Of a stretch of 64,000 nucleotides of DNA, positions 1-11,356 are shown in pieces. A program made the position numbers and the translations under genes. The stretch comes from Termitomyces sp. T153 (lineage: Eukaryota > Basidiomycota > Agaricomycetes > Agaricales > Lyophyllaceae). The notes beneath the pieces are model-generated. The model searched no databases. It had not been told where the DNA came from and was given only the letters and a program-made list of their open reading frames with translations. Positions within the stretch are counted from its first letter, which is position 1; the number at the start of each line of letters is the position of its first letter. The stretch covers positions 62,001-126,000 of the forward strand of contig JACKQL020000110.1 in the NCBI GenBank assembly GCA_018296165.2, in the 5' to 3' direction.

Positions 1-2274
1 TGGCTGGTCCAATGAGTTGTCTGAGACCGCGGATGAGCTTTGAGGAAGCTGAAGGGGTTCTGGAACAACTGTAAGATAATTGGCATGTTCAGGAGTGAGT
101 AAAGCAGGGTTGACAGTGGTTTCCGGAGAAGTGTTGGTCGGAGAATGCGACTATTGAAAGAAGATGAGCTCAGTGGGACATCTTCAGAGTTAGCTTACCG
201 GAGGCTCAACATCAATACCAGGAACCATGGTCTCAGAAGTTGACCTTTGTACAGTCGCTCTAGACTCAGAGCTTGAAGTTCCTGAACCAGATATGGGCAA
301 GATAGGCTGGTGGTAAATGTTTACCGTTGACCGTGTGCGGGCGACTTCATCTGAGGGCTGACTTTCAAGTTGATGCCGGTCATTAGTCCGATAAATGTAA
401 GAGGCTCGGCGAGCGAGGTCTGAACCCAAGACTTGTGATACGCTTGAGAATAAGCGTGGACCTCCGGCAATGCGAGGATTTGAAGCCTTCCAAAAAATCA
501 CCTTAAGGCGGTATATATGTCAAATATGGAAGTGTCTCTACCTCGTATGGATTTTCCTGGCTAGCTGTCGCTCCGACTGCCTCTTGGTTATTCAATAAGT
601 CACCGGCAAGGACAAAATGTCGCTCTTCAAGGATTTCTTCGGAATTATCGACACGGGTACCCGAGCATGATGCATGGAGGATTATCGGCTGTTGATCCCT
701 CTCTTTGGCGTGGGATAAATACTTATGATTGCCCAATGCTTCAACAGTCGGCGGCCGGACGATGTCAAACTCGGATATTCGAGTCGATCTCTTAGACATC
801 GCTGATAGGGCAGGAGTTTCATACCCAGCATGATCAAGCTGATCAATGGGTGTAGATGACCAATTGTGCGTGTGTTCTTGGGACGAACTAGCATCACGAG
901 CAACACTTGTATGTCGAGATTCTATACCTTTGTCTTTAACGCCGGTGGTCGTTGTCAGCCATGTTTGAGCACCGGTGATTTTGAAAACGCCACCTGATTC
1001 AGCGAGGTCCACAGGAACGCCAAGCCCATAAGGAGGAAGAACAATGTGTTGATCGGAACCAAGCGTTGGGATGAATCCATCCGGCGGGACAGAATAATAA
1101 GAATTGACTGAACGATGGGAGGATATAGGATGAGAAGAGCGAGTCTCGGAGCGAGGGTGGTTGCTGCTCGAACATCGACGGGATTCTCGGGAAACCAGAG
1201 ACAAATACTCAGGCGAACGCCGTTTCGATTCTCTCCGATCAGAGCTGTTCGAGCAAGAAATGGGAAGAACGGATGATTGAGGTGTTCGGATAGCAACTCG
1301 TGTATCCGACTGCCTGACTAATGAATGCGAAGAAGATGTTGGTGACAATCCTGGTCTTGGTGACCGATAACCCGTTTCTTCTGGAGTCTCCATTTGATCG
1401 TAGTTTTCTAACTGTCGTCGATCGTGTTGCATAGCCCGCGCATCCCATCTGCCCCTTTCCAAGCCCAATCTCCAACCCTCTCGCCTTCCTTCCTCCCTCG
1501 CGTCGTCGACTGCACGTTGCAAGACCAATTCTCTGATCTTTTCTCGATCCTTTGTACGTCGCTCTTCAGCTTCAGCACGTGCTTTGTCGGCCTCATCAAT
1601 AATAACTTGGGCGCGGCGAATTTCTGGAGAAGGAAATGAGTAGATAGAAATGGCATCAGGATTGGGGACCCAGGACCTTGCTGAGCGAGATCGAGCTGGA
1701 ATTTGTACAAGGCCAGCTCAGTATTGACACGAACCAGCTCCGCCTGTGCGCGCGCGTGAGCCTCACGTATGTTCCGCACACGTGTAAGGATGGCTTCATC
1801 ATCCTTGGCGAGTCGACGTTCGGCCGCGTCGGCTCTAGCAGTTTCAATACTTAAGAGACGCAAAACGACATTAAGATTGTTGCTACAGGACCGAGAGCCA
1901 CAAGGGGATCTTGAGCTCCGCTTCCCCTCTTTTTGAGAATCGTTTCGCAGTCGTGATAACAGATGTGCATAGGACGAAGGATAATTCGAATTAGGTACAG
2001 ATTCTGCCTTGGGGATATGAATATCGTTGTCGGCGCTATCAAGCGGAATACTAGAATTCGAATAACGAGGAGATGTGACTGCCGGAAAGTGCGGAATATG
2101 GGGTCGATAATGTGCTTTTTGAGCAGTAGATCTACTTGAGCTCGCCGAAGGCCCATTTGAGTCTGCGTCTGGATTAGTTGGACGTTGAGAGAAGTGCGAT
2201 CTACAACAGAGGTGAGGTTCTGATGAATAAGTATGTAGGTATATTCACTCATCAATATCATCTTTCGCGACCAT
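1..2274 (-). CDS. Coiled-coil, Ser/Pro-rich hypothetical protein (3' end beyond window)
   Basis: No family I can name. Exons read on the minus strand: 2274-2249, 2200-1677, 1623-542, 501-199, and 150 to beyond base 1. All four introns (40-53 nt) have GT-AG ends and keep the frame. Translation starts MVAKDDID. A low-complexity Ser/Asn/Pro N-terminus of about 150 residues comes first. A charged Ala/Arg/Glu-rich segment follows (around ETARADAAERR, EADKARAEAEERR and EEGRREGWRLGLERG) and should form a coiled coil of about 110 residues. The rest is a long Ser/Thr/Pro-rich tail. There is no signal peptide or membrane segment. It faces the LPMO gene divergently across 1.1 kb. The exon structure is well supported; the function is unknown and a scaffold-like role is only a guess. 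Confidence 0.72.
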
Positions 2275-3385
2275 TCTGAATTTCCTGAAGACGAATCAAA
2301 CGTGGATATGCCTACAGGAAGTAGGGGCTTAGCGGGTAAGAAGAATAGGAAAACTCAGGTCGAACTTTACCTATAGGTTCCCTATATGCCTCATGGACTC
2401 GTCATGGCTGATCACACAGCAAAGGTAAAAAAAAAGCGATAAGAGGCTTCAGCTGTTTGGATCCTCGTGCAGAGCATGAAGCGTTTGATTACCTCAGTAG
2501 AGATATGATCACCCATCGCAGATGTGACCTTCATATGATACACATGGTGTGTACATGTAGAGTGCGTCTTCGCACGACAGAAATACTATTAGCACTCTTC
2601 TAGAGGAAGAGTAGCACTGACACCTAAAAGGAAATAAGAGAACGTGAATGTTCCAGTCTCCTAGTCCCGGTACGTTGTAAAGTCGCGTTAATCAGCTGAA
2701 AAACTTGTTTAATGCAGTTACATTCACGGAAAATGGAAGCAATATGACCATATGAACTTCAGCTATGTTCCATGTTGAATGTACCATGGTGAAAGTCTCT
2801 GTCCAAGCCACGAGACTTTTCATTTCCGGAGAAACTGCATCACTTGATGCCATTGAAGAGTCGGAGTCCCCATTTCAGTATCTTTGGCCAGCTCACAAAT
2901 GATAAAAAAAACAAGCACAAAAGATTCGTTGAAGTAGGCTTCGATCACGCGACTTCTGAAGAGCATCAGGACTCTTGAAGGCAGACATGGAGTTCACGGA
3001 GATACTAGCTTCTTAGTCCTTGTGACCCCACAGTTACCGTCGCATAAAGTGACAGCCTGGTCAAAGAAACAAGCCATTTTTGCCCGAAGCAAGGCCGAGG
3101 ATTCATTTTCTTTATTACGTGTTATTGAAACAAGCTGATTTAATCGAAGGAAAATATCGGTTCTTGGATTTCGAACTGCCTATAGTTTGGCAAACGATTG
3201 TCAAGGCGGGACATGTTCGTCAATTCATCGGATACAAAGTAAGTAATAACCACCTATACCAACCCGAAGGACGGCGCCAAGATTAACCTTGTGTGATTTT
3301 AACCTGTAAACCGGTAAAATCGAAGCAAATGAAGGTTTACCTTCCACATAAAAGTGGTGTCTCCAGTTAATTGTGTGCAAGTACT
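2275..3385. other. Intergenic region between divergent genes
   Basis: This is the 1.1 kb divergent spacer between the coiled-coil gene and the LPMO. I see only short open frames with no family signal. It must contain both promoters, but no clear TATA box or operator stands out; an ACATAAAAG stretch near 3346 lies about 40 nt before the LPMO start and is a weak candidate. Confidence 0.5.
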
Positions 3386-4617
3386 ATGCGTCTTTCCAAA
3401 CCACTTCTGCAACTTTCCTCTCTGCTTTCTGCCATAACTTTGGTTCGTGCTCACTGTAAGTATATCCTAGGGTTCACTAAGTGAAGCTTCCTAATTCAAC
3501 ACTCAAGACACATTTCCTTCCCTGGTCGTAAATGGGGTAACTACTCCGGCATGGGTCAACGTCCGTAAAACCAACAACTATAATACTCAGGCTCCGGTAG
3601 GCTTGAAGAATACTGAGGCTCTAGTAATTCTGATCTCCATCAAGGTTACCGACGTCACCAGCACTGACTTTCGTTGCTACACATCAGAAACTCAAGCTAC
3701 CGCCACAACAATCGACGTCGCGGCTGGTTCTACACTTGGAATCATGAGCGACGGGACCATCTACCATCCCGGTGTAAGTATTGACTTCATTATGACAGAT
3801 AACTTCATGAATTTTATCTAGTCTGTGAACGTGTATATGGCTCATGCATCAAACAACGGTGCTGCAACCTTTGCTGGTGACGGTGCTGTGTGGTTCAAAG
3901 TGAGTAGAAAAAATTCGCTTGGCAGCTCACTTGCTCATCGGCTTTACTCCTAGGTCTACGAAATCGGCGCCGTTACAAACGGTGGGACAAGCATCAGTTG
4001 GCCAGCTCAAAGTAAGTTCCTTAGCTATTTCTCGTCACTGCCCTTGATTTTCACTCATATATAGATCTTCCTGGTATTTCTTTCACGGTTCCAAGAAATC
4101 TCCCCTCTGGGCAATATTTGGGTATGGAATGGAAAGCATTTTTTTCAAATTCGTGATGTTCATACTATCATAGTCCGGATGGAAGCGATCGCATTGCACG
4201 CTGCCTCAACGTTTGGTGGAGGTTTGTATGGCTGACTTGATACAGGATGTTCTATACTGAGTTCTTCTCAGCTCAATTCTATATCAGTTGCGGACAGATC
4301 AATGTTACCGGTGGAGGTACCACATTCACTTTATCTGATACAACAGACTTATTGCTACTTTACGAGCAGGAAGTGGAACTCCGGGCCCTCTTGTAGCCAT
4401 TCCAGGAGTATACACGGGACATGTATGTTCCGTACTACATTGAAGAGTATACCCCAAACTCAATATTTATGGTCTGTTCTTTTAGGAAGCGGGTATTCTC
4501 ATCAATATTTACTACCCAATTCCCACAAACTACACAAATCCCGGACCTGTGAGTGATCTGATATCCGAAACTTTAAAAGTAGTTACAGCTCTTCTGCAGG
4601 CTGTTTGGAGTGGGTAA
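3386..4617 (+). CDS. AA9 lytic polysaccharide monooxygenase (former GH61)
   Basis: Secreted copper enzyme that cleaves cellulose or related glucans oxidatively. Eleven exons: 3386-3455, 3508-3596, 3645-3773, 3822-3899, 3954-4011, 4065-4121, 4174-4221, 4272-4316, 4370-4422, 4486-4548, 4600-4617, giving 235 residues. A 22-residue signal peptide ends VRA, so the mature protein starts HYTF, with the copper-binding N-terminal His (H23 of the precursor). The second copper His is H94 in IYHPGSVNVYMA. The AA9 C-terminal motif is complete: H169 in RMEAIALHAAS, then Q178 and axial Y180 in AQFYISCGQ. There is no CBM1; the protein ends shortly after the catalytic domain. All active-site residues are present, so it should be functional. 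The dense short-intron structure is usual for basidiomycete AA9 genes. Substrate and regioselectivity cannot be told from sequence alone. Confidence 0.93.
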
Positions 4618-5583
4618 AAACCGTATATTGCCATAAGTGCTATGATAGTAAACATGTGGAACTATGATGGCTTCCATTAGGCAGAGGAAGAAGCTAATTC
4701 GTTCTGCCTATGCCATTTTCGTGAAAGGCTTGAAATAATATCAAGTATCTATACTGAAATCCGCATTGCGTGTGGCTCAGCCCTAGTAAGATGCTGCTTT
4801 CTTTAATGCAAAAGGAAGAGGCGAACAGGACGTATATGCAAGTTCATTGTACGGAGTACAATGGGGAATATACCATAACTCTCATTCAGAGTGACCACAA
4901 TGGGGCAAGCTAACCTGAGATGACGATTCGTCAAACACAATTGATAGATGAATATAGCGACACAAGATAAATGCGGGCGCCTCTAACTGCTTAATCTCTT
5001 ACACGAGTTCAATCAAGTGATAGTCCGGATTCAGGTTCTATATAATAGTAGGCCTTCAGTTGTAAACCTTAGATTAGACTTCGGACTGACCGATGACGAA
5101 GGTGCGCGCGGTCGATCTCCTGCGGCCAATATTGTATCAATGTATGTGACGTTCGGAGACTCGGCGCCGTGTTGAAATTGATGAGATTTACATAGCACTG
5201 GTTGACTAGTACTTAGAGTCCCGAATTACGTGTCAGAACGGTTGACAAGAGGAAGTGCCAGAATCAAGGAAAAACGAAAGTACATACCATACTTAAGTAG
5301 AACAGGTTGATTGATAAGATAAAAAGATCTGTGACAGGTCGCAGAAGGTTTCCAATTCCAATATCAAATGCTTTCCATTGATTGCCATGTGATTTTCATG
5401 AAGGACTTCCATCGTCTCTCTGAGCTTGCGACTTTGAACTACCTCGTCATTCACATGAATTCGTCAGATTCAGATTGACATAGTGGCCCTACCGAGACGA
5501 GTTATTTAAATAATGGACCGGGGTAACCTGAAGCCCGTCTTCAATCGGGGAATTCCGTTGCTGCAGCACTCACCATTCAATTC
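4618..5583. other. Intergenic region, no gene seen
   Basis: About 970 nt between the LPMO stop and the acyl-CoA synthetase start. I see no coding signal. An AT-rich TTATTTAAATAA stretch at about 5501-5512 lies about 75 nt before the next ATG and could act as a core promoter. Confidence 0.5.
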
Positions 5584-7922
5584 ATGGCGCCGTATATATC
5601 GACTGTGAAACCTGGATATTTTGGCAAAGGCTCTGTTCAGGTTGCACCACCCTCGAGTCCAGACGAAGGAGGTACACGGCGACTTGCCATTACATGCGAA
5701 ACCCTCATCACTCAACCGACCGACGGAGTGGTAACTGTATATGATGTACTTCAGTACTCTGCTCGTGTCCATGGTAGTCACCGAGCTCTGGGATGGCGCG
5801 ATGTTATCAGGGTTCACGAAGAGAAGAAAGAGGTGAAGAAGGTTTTCGGTGATAAAGAGGTAGTGGAAATGAAAACCTGGAAGTATTTCCAACTGAGTGA
5901 CTATAAGTACATCTCATTCATCGAGTTTGAGGAGATGGTCGCGCACGTAGCTCGTGCCCTTGTGGATCTGGGTTTCACTACTGACCATATTTTCAACATA
6001 TACGCCCAAACAAGGTTCGTCGCTGTCTACTATTTCTGCCCCTTTGTCGAAGTCTTTTTTTAGTATGCATTGGCAGCTTATGGCTCATGCGTGCTCCTCG
6101 ATATCGACTACCATTGCTACCGCGTACGATACCCTCGGGGAAGCTGGTCTTACACATTCACTTAACGAACCTGAATGTATTGGCATATTCACTAATGCAG
6201 ACCTCATTAAAACTGTCTTAAATGTCTTGCCCAACACTCCAACTGTGAAGTTTGTCTTCTTTGACGGCGAGCCACCCGCTGTCCTCGTTTCCGCGCTCAA
6301 CAATGTTCGTTCCGATATTCACGTCATCTCAGTCTCAACTCTTCTCGAACGCGGAAGGAATCTCCCACCTGTTCACTTATCACTCGAATCGCGTCGTCCA
6401 ACAAAAGATACCCTCGCATGCATCATGTACACTTCCGGGAGTACAGGTGCCCCAAAAGGTGTCTGCATCACCCACGGAAATTTAATTGCGTCTGTTGGTT
6501 CCGTAGTCCACGTATTCGGTCATCACCTCCCAGTGCGGGGTAGATACCTCGCATATCTCCCACTCGCGCATGTCCTCGAGTACATCGTAGAATTATGTGC
6601 CCTTTACACGGGCGTCACATCGGGCTACGCGCGCCCGAAGACACTTATGGACGCATCCGTTCGAGGGTGTCAAGGGGACCTTGCAGCGCTCCGCCCAAAC
6701 TTTATGTTCGGCGTCCCTGCTGTCTGGGAGACCATCCGCAAGGGTATCTTAGGAAAGGTGGCGGAGGGTGGATGGGCCAGGCAGAAGGTGTTCGAGGCAG
6801 CGTTGGCATTGAAGAAGGCAGGTGTCCCTGTGCTGAGTGGAGTTGTGGATAGTCTCGTACTTTGCAAGATTAGGGAGGCCATAGGCGGCCGGCTGATGTT
6901 TACGATGAATGGGGGCGCTGCAATCAGTAAGGACACGCAGGACTTCTTGAGCTGGGTCACAGTACCTATGATGCAAGGCACGTATCCATTATCTTATTTT
7001 CTTTACATTTCCTCGACTGGGTACCCGAAGGTTACGGAATGACCGAGTCGTGTGGAATGTGTACTCTGCTTCCACCAGAGCTTCCAGTGGCCGGACCCGT
7101 AGGGCTACCCGTCCCTTCGATCGAAATCAAACTCCTTGATGTCCCCAGCGCTGGTTATTCCTCGAAGGATGTGCCACCGCGCGGTGAGATATGTATCAGG
7201 GGTCCATCGGTCACAAAAGGATATTATAAGCGTCCGGATCTCAACGACGACGAAAACATCTTCACAAAGGATGGGTGGTTTCGCACTGGTGATGTCGGGC
7301 AATGGAATGAGGATGGAACTCTTTCAGTAATTGACAGGTAAATTGAGCTGGAAAAACGTTTCTCATCTCAGGGCTCATCGACTGCAGGATTAAAAATCTT
7401 GTCAAACTCCAGAGCGGCGAGGTATGTGTTCTCTAGAGTCCGGGGGCTTGTTTGACGCTGACTACGAGAATTTGACAGTACGTTGCACTCGAACGTTTGG
7501 AATCCGTATACAAGTCATGCCATCTTGTCGCTAACCTCTGCATCCACGCATCCCCCGCGGCTGCGCAACCTATGGCCATCATCGTCCCCCACGAAGCGAA
7601 TCTCCGCGCTGCGATCGATGCCGATTCTCGTGTGCTTCCATTTGCGGATCTATGCGCCAATCCAGCTATGAGAAAAACGATACTGAAAGAGTGCAATGAC
7701 GTTGGGCGAAGAACTGGTTTCCGACCATTCGAGCTTCTTGCGGCCGTCGTACTGACACCGGAGGAGTGGACTCCAGAGAATGGGCTTGTCACGCCTGCTA
7801 TGAAATTACAACGTGCCAAGATTGGCAAGGTGTTTGAACAAGAGATCAAGGTTTGTGCAGCGTCTTCTGAGACCTCGTTAAATCGAGGCTGACCTTCTTT
7901 GTAGAAGGTTTACATGGTCTAA
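5584..7922 (+). CDS. Long-chain acyl-CoA synthetase (FAA1-like)
   Basis: Activates long-chain fatty acids to acyl-CoA using ATP, feeding lipid synthesis and beta-oxidation; normally at ER, peroxisome or lipid-droplet membranes. Six exons: 5584-6014, 6064-6977, 7031-7337, 7388-7421, 7479-7850, 7905-7922; 691 residues, close to yeast Faa1 length. ANL-superfamily motifs are in order: ATP/AMP P-loop YTSGSTGAPKG at about residue 266, the YLPLAHVLE stretch, A5 motif YGMTES, GWFRTGDVG, and the LACS signature RIKNLVKLQSGEYV joined across two introns. The second intron (6978-7030) needs a GC donor (CAAG|GCACGT) to give MMQGYGMTES; no GT donor fits the frame. Both lobes are complete and the catalytic residues are present. 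The call of long-chain rather than another acyl-CoA synthetase rests on the LACS signature. Confidence 0.9.
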
Positions 7923-8391
7923 TCCACAGAATCACACATTTGATAAGAGGAATAGAATCTAGATATCAGATTTGAGAAAGGTGCATTCCACGTGCACAGT
8001 CCTTTCTATCATTTTGATAAAGGTCATGCTACTTAATTGTCATTTGACGTCGAGGACAGAGTGAGTGAGTGCTACATGCATCTTGACTGTAAGTAATGAA
8101 CTGGACTTGGCGCATTGCTTGAGTGATATATCGTGAAAACTTGGACACAGGTGCGTGGCTTGTAGAAGCCAACTTCCGAAAATTAGAGGATGGTCGTTGA
8201 ACTAGTCAAACATTTTTGATGGCGCGTTGGAGACGGTTTTAGGATGTAGATAAGATTTTGATCCACCGTCGAACTGTGTCACAACTTGACGCTATTTTTC
8301 ACAAGCACTGATCGTCGGTCATGAACGGTGTCAGAAATCATCAATCATGGTTTCAAGACGCAAAGGTGTTGATCATACTCACGACTAAAGT
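7923..8391. other. Intergenic region, no gene seen
   Basis: About 470 nt between two plus-strand genes. A frame that starts at 8321 overlaps the GMC gene in a different phase and is not supported by family similarity. I see no other feature. Confidence 0.45.
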
Positions 8392-10425
8392 ATGTCTTGT
8401 TTCAGCAGCTACCCATTGGTCAAACTCGATGCTGCAAGCGTTTCTTTTGCCTTCTCCGAGCAAGGCCATTATGACTATATCATTGTCGGTGGTAAGCATA
8501 TCTCCTATTTCAGCTATAGAGCGCGAACCGATTTCTGCAGGTGGGACTGCCGGATGTGTTTTAGCCAATCGTCTCAGTGAAGATCCCAGTGTCAAAGTCC
8601 TTCTCTTGGAACGGGGAAATGCTCGCCTCGGCTGGGCAACACGAGTACCACTTCTTTCTACCAACTTCATGGGGGACGAAAAAGCTGCATACAGCTGGCC
8701 ATCTAAACCATTGGCGAACTTGACTGGCAATCGCAGCTTAACTCTTGTGACTGGGAAAGGCCTCGGGGGTGGCTCGGCAATCAACAGCATGAATTACACG
8801 AGGGGATATCCTCAGGATTATGACCTATGGAGCGCCAGTGGTTGCAAGGGATGGAGCTATAACGAAATAGAAGGTTACTTCATAAAATCCGAGAAATTCG
8901 TCACTCCTCAACGAGAACATCATGGCACGCAGGGTGACCATCCAGCTGTATATACCTGCTGTTTGACTGTTGGCCTTTCGTCACCAGGTGAATGGTTTGT
9001 ACGTGATATGGGCGATCTCCAATTCCCCCTTGGGCGCAGGTAACTCATAATTCCATGTCATATTCTCCTATAGTGATACATGACATTTCGCTCCCAGTTG
9101 TGCAGAAGCCTGCGTTTCCCTTGGCTTACCTTACACCCATGACATAAACAAGCCCCAGACTCCCTTCAACGTGTGTGGCAAGTTGGATTGCACAATTGAC
9201 CTTCATGGTCATCGCAACTCCACCTTCCACGCATTCCTACCTCCAAAGCTTGTCTCGGAACGAATGTCCCATCTGCATATCTGTACAGGAGCGGCGGTAA
9301 CAGCATTGGATATCGAAGAGAATGCGGATCGTTCATATATCAAGGGAGTCAGCTTCCGCGAAGCTACTGGACAAAATGCAAAGATATACTATGCTCGAGC
9401 TCGCTGTGAAGTGATCCTGTGTGCTGGCGCCATCGCGACTCCTCAGATCTTGCTCCTCAGGTGCGGGGTGATTCTCAAGGTGATATCAACTACATACTGA
9501 ACCCTTATCAGTGGAATAGGACCGCGACACAAAGTGAAACGTCCTCTCAAGAAAGAGCTAGTGGGCGTCGGCGACAATCTGGTATGCGGTGACAGCATTA
9601 TGTCCAGTTTCAAGTTTGTTGTTGATCGAAGAGATATAACAGCAAGACCACATGGCCACAGGTATCATGTATAATGTACCTGCAGCCGACTCTCTCCACA
9701 TCATCCAAAAAAGTCCTCTGAGAGCTATTCTTGAGCTATTTCGCTATATCGTCAAAGGCGAGGGTCTCTTTATGGCTCCTGTAGCACAGCTCTCGATCCT
9801 CGTGAATTCAGCTCAAATCAATGACTCGGGTCACATTATCCCATCCGAGTCTACCGACCCTGCAGGGCTCCCCGATCTCGAGATCAAACCCATTCATTTC
9901 AACATCACTGAGCCTCCCATTCTCCACAGAGAGGGTGTTTTGTCGATCATGGTTGTCCTTATGCGCCCCAACTCTCGCGGCACCATTTCTCTCGCTTCTG
10001 AAGACCCGTTTGAACAACCAGCATGCGATCTTGCCTACCTCAGCGACCCCGCAGATTATGCTATCATGCGGAAGGGCATCAAGCTGGCTAAAAGGATCGG
10101 GGAGAAGATGCGCGAGCACGGGGCAAAGAACATGACCGACCTGTATATGCCTGACAGCGAGTCAGATGATGATTTGGACGCGTTCGTTCGAAATTTTACG
10201 AGGACCAACTATCACTACAGCTCTACGTGTCGCATGGCACCAGAGAATGATGTACTTCCTGGGGTTGTCGATGATCAATTGAGAGTTCATGGGTTATCCA
10301 ACCTGCGGATTGCCGATTGCAGTATCATCCCCATCATGATCTCTGCTCACTTACAGGCATCGGCGGTGATGATTGCAGAGAAGTGCGCAGATATGATCAA
10401 GGCAAGCCGATTAACACGTACATGA
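8392..10425 (+). CDS. GMC-family FAD oxidoreductase (aryl-alcohol oxidase / choline dehydrogenase type)
   Basis: FAD-dependent oxidation of an alcohol, with O2 or another acceptor. Six exons: 8392-8491, 8541-8933, 8988-9039, 9098-9460, 9512-9581, 9643-10425; 586 residues, the usual GMC length. The Rossmann motif YDYIIVGGGTAGCVLANR is completed across the first intron. The GMC signature GKGLGGGSAINSMNYTRG follows, then the second signature GAIATPQILLLSGIGP and the VGDNLQDHM stretch. The catalytic pair near the C-terminus is intact: H517 in NYHYSSTCRM and H562 in MISAHLQAS, spaced as in glucose oxidase and aryl-alcohol oxidase. I see no convincing secretion signal before the flavin motif, so it may be intracellular or the first exon may be incomplete. 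Substrate is unknown; a peroxide-supplying role beside the LPMO is speculation. Confidence 0.9.
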
Positions 10426-10950
10426 GCGTCTCAGTTCTCGTCGGTTGTGGATTTCATTAGTCTTGCGGCTTGGAGCATTTCATTCTTTGTTTTCACCATT
10501 TCGGCGCAAGTATTGATTATATTTAACAATAAATTCGCTGTGATTTTGTGTGATTCCGCAATCTTGGTCAATCCTACATCTTTGATCTTTATCATGTTCA
10601 TTTGAGTTCTGAGCCTTTTACACAACATGCCCCGGAAGACCGACAGATATGACCCTCACGGTCTACAAAGCCAGTTATCATACTCGTTCTACAGATACAA
10701 ATACTGATCTGGTCAGAAGTTCACGTATATTTCGAGTTCTGGTATGCGACTACTTATCAAGCTTGGTCCGCATTGACGGTGACTGTTCTGGTACTCTGCG
10801 ACTCTTCGCGGTAATCCAGATCATCCAGCCATCGAAAGGACTTGATAAGGCTCGCCTAATTCGCGAAAGCAACTCACCACCTCTGGGATTGTATATTACC
10901 AGTAGGTGCACGCGATCACCGGGACCCTAGAAATCGACATGACTAGATCT

Positions 10951-11010
10951 GACGAGATCGGAGATATGTAAAGTATGTTTCTCGTTTTCAGCTGAGCTCA
11001 TGACCAACGC
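10951..11010 (-). repeat. Dispersed 60-nt repeat, copy 1
   Basis: Read on the minus strand it starts GCGTTGGTCATGAGCTCAGC and ends CGATCTCGTC. The copy at 58441-58507 on the plus strand differs by two substitutions and two small insertions (5 nt and 1 nt). It is too short to classify and may be the edge of a repeat family. Confidence 0.7.
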
Positions 11011-11278
11011 CCTTTCCGAATGGTGATCGACGGCAACGCAAGGTCCACCATCCTGATAATTCGTTCTATCCCAGCTAAATTGCAACATAACTTCTAGCGT
11101 CCTATCAGGCCCGCAGTAAGGAAGATCATCCCTGTCAAAATGCGCAGTCAGCAAGGATCCATTATCTAAATTTGAGACTTCCTCTCCCACCTGAAGTCAC
11201 ACGTTGCACATGTCCATATGATGACATCTGTGTATGGCAGTTATTCCTGATCTACACCGGAGCCGCGCCCTGTCTGGT

Positions 11279-11286
11279 TATAAAGG
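11279..11286 (+). promoter_or_regulatory. Putative TATA box of the aldo/keto reductase gene
   Basis: TATAAAGG lies 78 nt before the ATG at 11357, a reasonable core-promoter distance for a fungal gene with a short leader. The assignment rests on position and sequence only. Confidence 0.4.
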
Positions 11287-11356
11287 ACATTCGTGGTTAT
11301 CCGTCTCACCCGATTCCTTCTCGATCGATTTTGAATCAGAAAGAAAGTACTTAACA

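Larger units (their letters stand above)
10426..11356. other. Intergenic region with one dispersed repeat
   Basis: No gene recognised. A minus-strand open frame at 10927-11190 resembles no family I know. Part of this stretch (10951-11010) has a near-identical partner at 58441-58507 in the opposite orientation. Confidence 0.45.

Noticed and set aside
8321..9043. Frame starting MNGVRNHQS as the GMC N-terminus
   Set aside because: It joins the flavin-binding region only by reading through the first intron; the upstream part resembles no GMC sequence.
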